From: Welwitschia mirabilis
Taxonomy: Eukaryota > Gnetophyta > Gnetopsida > Welwitschiales
Direction of reading: 5' to 3'
Assembly (NCBI GenBank): GCA_051453625.1
Contig: JBOZIK010000001.1
Span: forward strand, 263,589,212-263,653,211
Length of the DNA stretch: 64,000 bases
In this document: positions 59,228-64,000 of the stretch, piece by piece
Layout of the letters: every line of letters starts with the position of its first letter
How positions within the stretch are numbered: the stretch's first letter is position 1
Made by a program: the position numbers and the translations under genes
Notes under the pieces: model-generated
The model's input: only the letters and a program-made list of their open reading frames with translations
Told to the model about the DNA's origin: nothing
Databases searched by the model: none

Positions 59228-60690
59228 TATGGGGGATGGATGGGATGGATAAAAGTGATTGGATGAGAATGAGGTTGAATCCCTAAGATTTTATTCATTA
59301 GTTTGATTTTAAAAAGAAAAGGGAAAATAATAATATGGTTGAAAAGAGGAATGGGCCCTATCCCTAATTTCAACATCTCTTTGTGTTGGTATGCCTTTTT
59401 TTACTAAGATCTCTCTAACTATTTTCTTACTTTCATCTCCAGCTTTTTTTCTTTTTAATTCAATAATAAATTTCCCAATTTTTTTCTTACCATCATCTTT
59501 AGATTTGTTTTTACATCTATCACTATTTATTTTTGAAAAAAATGGTAGGAAGACAATTTTTTTTAGTTCAAGATAAAGGTAGGTGCTTTTTAAGATGATA
59601 AAAATAAACTTGAAAAGATAATTCATGCACCTAGAGTTTGTGTTCTTATCCTTCTTTAAATGCTTCCTTTTGTCAATAGCCCTTTTAAGCCTTTATTTTA
59701 GATTGCTCACACTATAATACCTACAAATAGAAAATAACAGATTAAAAAAACAATAGAAATGGAACCGAAATGCAAACAGAAAATAGGAAAAACACAGAAA
59801 GCATCTATCCTTCTTCCAGTCATCCGGATGTCATAGAAAATGATAGAAACTAATTTATTATAGAAAATTAAAATCTAAAAATAAAACTGAAAATAAAACG
59901 GAAAACTAAAATGACGCACTATTTTTCTACAAAAAATTAAAACTTAAAACTGAAAACCGAAAAAATGAAAAAATTGAGAATCAAAACTGAAAAACAACAC
60001 ACAAAAAACTTAAATCTCCTGATAAAATACAATGTTGTACAGACAAATAACTGGTATACTTATTTGAATTACGACAACCCTTGTACTCCTTGATAAACTT
60101 CCCCAGCAATGACATCAATTTATTGCGGTGTGTATTTATACACATTTTAACATTCAAACAAATTTTATCATTAGTAATCAAAATAGATATCATGCATAAT
60201 ATAACATGCTAGAATAATGGGAGTGACCCAAATGTCGTATCTCATTGAAGTCTACCCATAACGAATACTTAGGTTACTTTTATAACATAAATCTTGGGAA
60301 CCAAAAGTGACTAAGAATAAAGCAAGTAAATAAAACTAACATGTAAAGTGTAAGATGCAATCTAAGCTAACATGTAATGTAAATAATTCTAATCCCTACT
60401 TTTGCTCTTCACCCCTAACAAGAACTACCTTAATAATCTATATTATCCAAGAAATTGTCACTAGATCTTGAGCAACATTAGTCTATAAGGATCATAAGAA
60501 GATCTACAATGCAAACATAAATAAAACAAAGATTTATATTAAAAGAGAAATGTTCATCTGGGTTATAAAACAACCAGGTCTTAATAGAAGATGACAATCC
60601 TCTACCAAGTGCTTATCTTTCTACAACTCACAAAGATGGATCTCCTGCCCTTTGCTCTCCTGTCACAAGAATCTCTGGTGCATCAAAGAT
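59228..60690 (-). mobile_element. unassigned LTR family, partial copy 2
   Basis: 59,228-60,118 matches 57,120-58,080, the 5' interior of copy 1, including an ORF piece at 59,309-59,626 with KFIIELKRKKAGDESKKIV and RDRAHSSFQ. 60,124-60,690 is its 5' LTR, cut at CATCAAAGAT by the LINE. The minus-strand start of the interior reads ATTGATGTCATTGC, equivalent to ATTGGTATCC in copy 1. Confidence 0.7.
60124..60690 (-). repeat. truncated LTR of copy 2
   Basis: The inner 567 bp of the 1.05-kb LTR, matching 52,764-53,325 and 58,087-58,641. Homology stops sharply at 60,690, where LINE sequence begins. Confidence 0.75.
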
Positions 60691-62426
60691 TGAGGGGGGT
60701 TGTTAAGGTAGAGAATTATCAATACAAAGGAGAATTCCTTAGCAGATCCCAAAAAAGATAGAAAGTAGTCGCACCCGTAATGGTTACTATCATTTAAAGA
60801 CTAAATAGAACAGAGAAAAGACAGCTTGAGAAGAATTTTTTATAATGAAGCTTTAGAAATTTGTAATCTTCATGAAGATTGAAGCTTCATATTGAAGAAG
60901 AACTACCAAAATGATTGAAGATTTGGTGCTTGTGGCGAAGTCATGAGAAGCATCCTTATTAAACCAAGCATGACATTAAGATTTCCAGATAAAGTGGACA
61001 CATTTTAGAATAAGAATGTTCCAACCATGCTTAGAAGAACTGTCTAAAGGAACTTGTAATAGAACGAAATTAGGAAATTGAAGAGGCATGCTCAGTTTAT
61101 CAATATTACTGATCAATTTCCAAATTTGAGTAGTAAGGTGGCAATCCCAAAAGGTATGCTAGAAAGTTTCTGGATCATTGAAAATAGTACATAATGGATG
61201 AGCAACTCCTAATAGTTGAAGATGATGAGCCATAGAAAGCCTTGATGAATGAAGCACCAAAAGAAGAGTTTATTTTTGGGATGAGCTTTGATCCTCCAGA
61301 ATTCCTTAAAAAATTGTTGCCATTTGTCATTCATCCAAGTGAGATGCCATTTGGAGTTAAGTTTCTTAGTAATTCCATTGAAATCTTGAAACTAAATACG
61401 GGTAGAAGAGGGGGAAATCTGAGTAAACTCTTTTCCATCAGGCCAAAACCAATCATCCCACCAATTCAGATCATTATGAAACTAATGAAATTTTGAAACC
61501 ACTTCTTCAATATGCCTGATGATAGGAATATCTAATTTTTAAACCTTCCAGCTGGTTTTAATACGGGGTCAATTTATTTTAATGCAATTATCTTGAATAG
61601 TAACAAATTGGTCTAAATGGAGAAGACCTGCTTTAGCTATTCTATGAAATCTAGCTGAAGAATGGGAAGCTAAAGACTTATCTACTATTTTAAAGGCTGG
61701 AGACCACCAAGGAGAATGAGTAGCTAACTAATTATGTCTTAGATTAACTAGGTTCCAATGAAGAAGGTGCTTAATTTTATGCCAAGCTTTAAAAATTTGC
61801 TAAAAAACATAAGATCCTTTACTTTTGAAAGTACAAAGAGAAAATATTGAATTACTCCAATGGAGATTGCTCTAACAATGATTAGGACTCATATTGAAAT
61901 TAGCAAAATAATGTTTGAATAATACCTTCCAAGCCTCTTCTCCACTCAAAGAATGTATAATCCATTTAGAGGCTAAAAAAATACCTTGATGCTCTAAGGA
62001 AGGAATCCCCAGTCCACCTAAACCTTTAGAATGTCAGCATGTGTTCTAAGCTACTCTATGAAAGAATTTGCCACTTAAGGTATTCCCCCACAAAAAACTC
62101 CACACAATTTTATTAATAGTCTCATAAGCAGAAGTAGAGGAGATCATGAATGAAGCATAATAAATTGGAATGACGCTCGGAATATGAATACAGACAACAA
62201 GCCTCCCAACTAAAGATAAGAGTTTACCAAATCATTTAAGAGTTTTATCTTTTACTTTATTAATAGCCATTTACCACATGCTAGCAAGAGTGTCTAAGAC
62301 AGCTGTGAAGATACCCAAAAGTTTAAAACGGTCAATAAGAGACAACCAATGAATGTTGAAATGAAAGAACGAGAAAGACCTATCTCTAAGAGAGAAATGA
62401 ATGGCACTAGTTTTATTCCAATTGAT

Positions 62427-63208
62427 TTAAGAACCTGAGGCTTGGTAATATATGTTTAAGGTATCAATAGCCTTCTGAAAATTTGATTCTGTTTCCCTGA
62501 TCAGGAGGAAGGTATCATCTACAAATTGACTATAGAGAACTATGTTACCATTGGGAAGATTAATGCCATGAAGATTACCAGAGGACTGTTGAGATTTAAG
62601 GAGCACCCCAATAGCATCTGCAACTATAATAAAGAGATAGAGAGCTAACAAACATCCTTGTCTGACTGATCATTAGAGAGAAATTGGATGAGAAAAAGTA
62701 CCATTAATGCATATAATGGAGGTAACATCGGTAAGAAGCATCTAAACATGATTTTCAAAAACTTCCCGTAATTGGTGATGATGAATAACTCTAGTAAGAA
62801 ATGCCAGTCAAGTCTATCATAGGCTTTTGCAAAATCAAGATTTAAGAGAATAGCTTACTAAGAGGAGTTATTAGACTAATGCATAGATTCGATTGCAGTT
62901 AGAACATTATCCAAAATGTATCTATTGGGAATAAAGCCTATTTGCTCTTTGTTGATTAGGTCTTAAAGGAATTTCTTTAATCTATTCACAACAGCTTTAG
63001 CAACAATTTTATAAATCACATTCAAGAGAGTAATAGGTCTCCAATTATTTATATTATGAGAGTCTCCAGATTTGGGAAGAAGTTTAACTATTCCTATATT
63101 CAGATAAGTTCCAAGGAACTTATTGTTCAAATCTTCCTTATAGACATTATAGGCATTTGTACTAATAATATGCCAGAATTTGGAGAAATAATTCACCTGG
63201 AAGGCCAT
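62427..63208 (-). pseudogene. LINE reverse transcriptase remnant
   Basis: 63,208-62,963 has LLPKSGDSHNINNWRPITLL and VIYKIVAKAVVNRLKK, the 'LIPK...DFRPISL.N..YKI..K.LANRLK' start of L1 RT. Next come FIPNRYILDNVLTAIES and LLNLDFAKAYDRLDW (motif A, catalytic Asp present). 62,651-62,427 has LYSQFVDDTFLL with the FVDD box at 62,514-62,525, in place of the usual FADD. Frameshifts or stops occur between 62,963 and 62,651. RT would prime DNA synthesis at a nicked target in the nucleus. Confidence 0.75.
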
Positions 63209-63495
63209 TCAAACCTAGGGATTTACCATTCTTAAGATGATGTAGAGCATAGAGGAATTTGGTTTGAGAGAGACGCTGATCCTCTCCAAAAACTTTTGAT
63301 TAAAGGGTTGAAGATTATTAAGGCAAATATCGATGGCTAAATGATTAACTGAAGTAGCAAAGAAAACCTGAGAGTAATGATTATAAAAAACTTGAAGAAT
63401 CTAGTCCCTAGAAGTGTCACATTGCCATCTTCTATAGCTTCTATACGAGGAGGAAAATGAGTGCCTTTTAGGAATTTTAGAAAATAAGAGGACGC

Positions 63496-63798
63496 TTAAT
63501 CTCCCATTCGAATCCAAGATAAATGAGTAAGAAGATGAGCACCTTGAGCCTTATAGTGATCTATTTTTCTCAAGCAATCTTTATAAATTTTCAAGGACTC
63601 AAAATCCTGGTTACTATAGTGCCCATAGTTAACTTTCAATTGATAAAACTCAACTTCAGATATGAGACTCTTTTGGTAAGAGGTAATATTATCTGCTAAG
63701 AGTTTTCTTACATGTTGAGTGTAAAGAATACTGTTATTCCACCATTCAATCCAACCTTCGTTACCAACTAGGTGAGGAACAAGATTCCAAATATGCAT
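63496..63798 (-). pseudogene. LINE endonuclease-RT linker
   Basis: A 100-codon open stretch ending KAQGAHLLTHLSWIRMGD. This matches the 'K..ARI..R..WI..GD.N.KFF' block between endonuclease and RT in plant L1 elements. Upstream, at 63,800-64,000, the frame continues with the SDH motif of the endonuclease end. Confidence 0.65.
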
Positions 63799-64000
63799 GA
63801 GGAGAGAACACGTGTTTATTTTAAAGGAAGGCAGTGTTGAAAATAAAGAGATCTTTTTTTATATGCTGCATATCCAAAGTTCGGATAGACCAAGATATGA
63901 GAAAATGATCTGATAAAACCTGAGTATAATCAGCTGAATCTGGGAGCTTCGTACGATGAGATATCACAATGTGAGGATTAAAAGATAAATAAACCTGATC

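Larger units (their letters stand above)
60691..64000 (-). mobile_element. L1-type LINE, 3' part
   Basis: Minus strand, continuing beyond the right window edge. From the edge inwards: endonuclease C-terminus (VLSDHFLISW near 63,900), linker (63,798-63,496), reverse transcriptase (about 63,208-62,427), a C-terminal domain with a zinc-knuckle-like LCTIFNDPETF.HTFWDC near 61,200-61,140, then 3' UTR. It ends at 60,691 in the LTR of the unassigned family. No clear poly(A) is seen at the junction, so the 3' end may be trimmed or end in other sequence. Frames are more open than in the copia and gypsy relics, suggesting a younger insertion. Confidence 0.75.

Noticed and set aside
52759-60690. Endogenous pararetrovirus origin for the unassigned family
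   Set aside because: Clear LTRs with TG...CA ends and a polypurine tract show an LTR retrotransposon; no viral coat, movement or RT motif is visible.

Overview
This is a stretch of plant nuclear DNA made almost entirely of old, nested transposable elements. I see no intact host gene, no rRNA, no functional tRNA gene and no CRISPR array. Angiosperm (or at least seed-plant) origin is inferred from the element types: Ty1/copia elements of SIRE-like and Angela/Tork-like character, Ty3/gypsy elements including an Athila-like one with a tRNA-Asp type primer binding site, a gag-only copia element, an unassigned LTR family, an L1-type LINE and tRNA-like SINE bodies. The DNA is visibly very AT-rich. 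Coding remnants are riddled with stops at former Gln and Trp codons, as expected from long-term C-to-T decay of methylated repeats. I cannot name the species.

Layout. 1-3,620: decayed gypsy gag-protease, minus strand. 5,640-6,966: tail of a gypsy element on the plus strand with a 1-kb LTR; a second LTR of this family lies at 35,903-37,074, minus strand. 7,000-9,200: mixed DNA with three tRNA-like SINE bodies and two assembly gaps. 10,310-10,640: array of 62-65 bp repeats. 10,641-16,387: Athila-like element, plus strand. 16,388-32,830: Angela/Tork-like copia, minus strand (3' LTR, pol, then gag), split by a nearly complete 10-kb SIRE-like element at 21,964-32,048 that has both LTRs, a primer binding site, gag, pol and the extra downstream ORF. 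32,840-38,180: mostly unassigned. 38,180-39,815: gag-only copia fragment, plus strand. 39,820-44,748: gag plus a 2.85-kb 5' LTR of a second Angela-like element, minus strand, with an Athila-like solo LTR inside it flanked by a 5-bp target duplication. 44,760-48,929: gag-protease-integrase of a third copia, minus strand. 48,960-52,750: unassigned AT-rich DNA with weak repeats.

52,759-60,690 holds an LTR family I cannot assign. One element has LTRs at 52,759-53,823 and 58,087-59,127, a 4.2-kb interior and no recognisable polymerase. It carries only a decayed acidic ORF of unknown type. A second partial copy follows directly, giving an LTR-interior-LTR-interior-LTR order across a 100-N gap. 60,691-64,000 is the 3' half of an L1-type LINE on the minus strand that cuts the third LTR.

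No genes here work together as a pathway; the interest is in element structure. The two strongest signals are (i) arrays of an ancestral AGACGTCT palindrome in the SIRE-like LTRs, in which allelic positions of the two LTRs have decayed in opposite directions, and (ii) a roughly 30-bp inverted-repeat module scattered through both LTRs and interior of the unassigned family.
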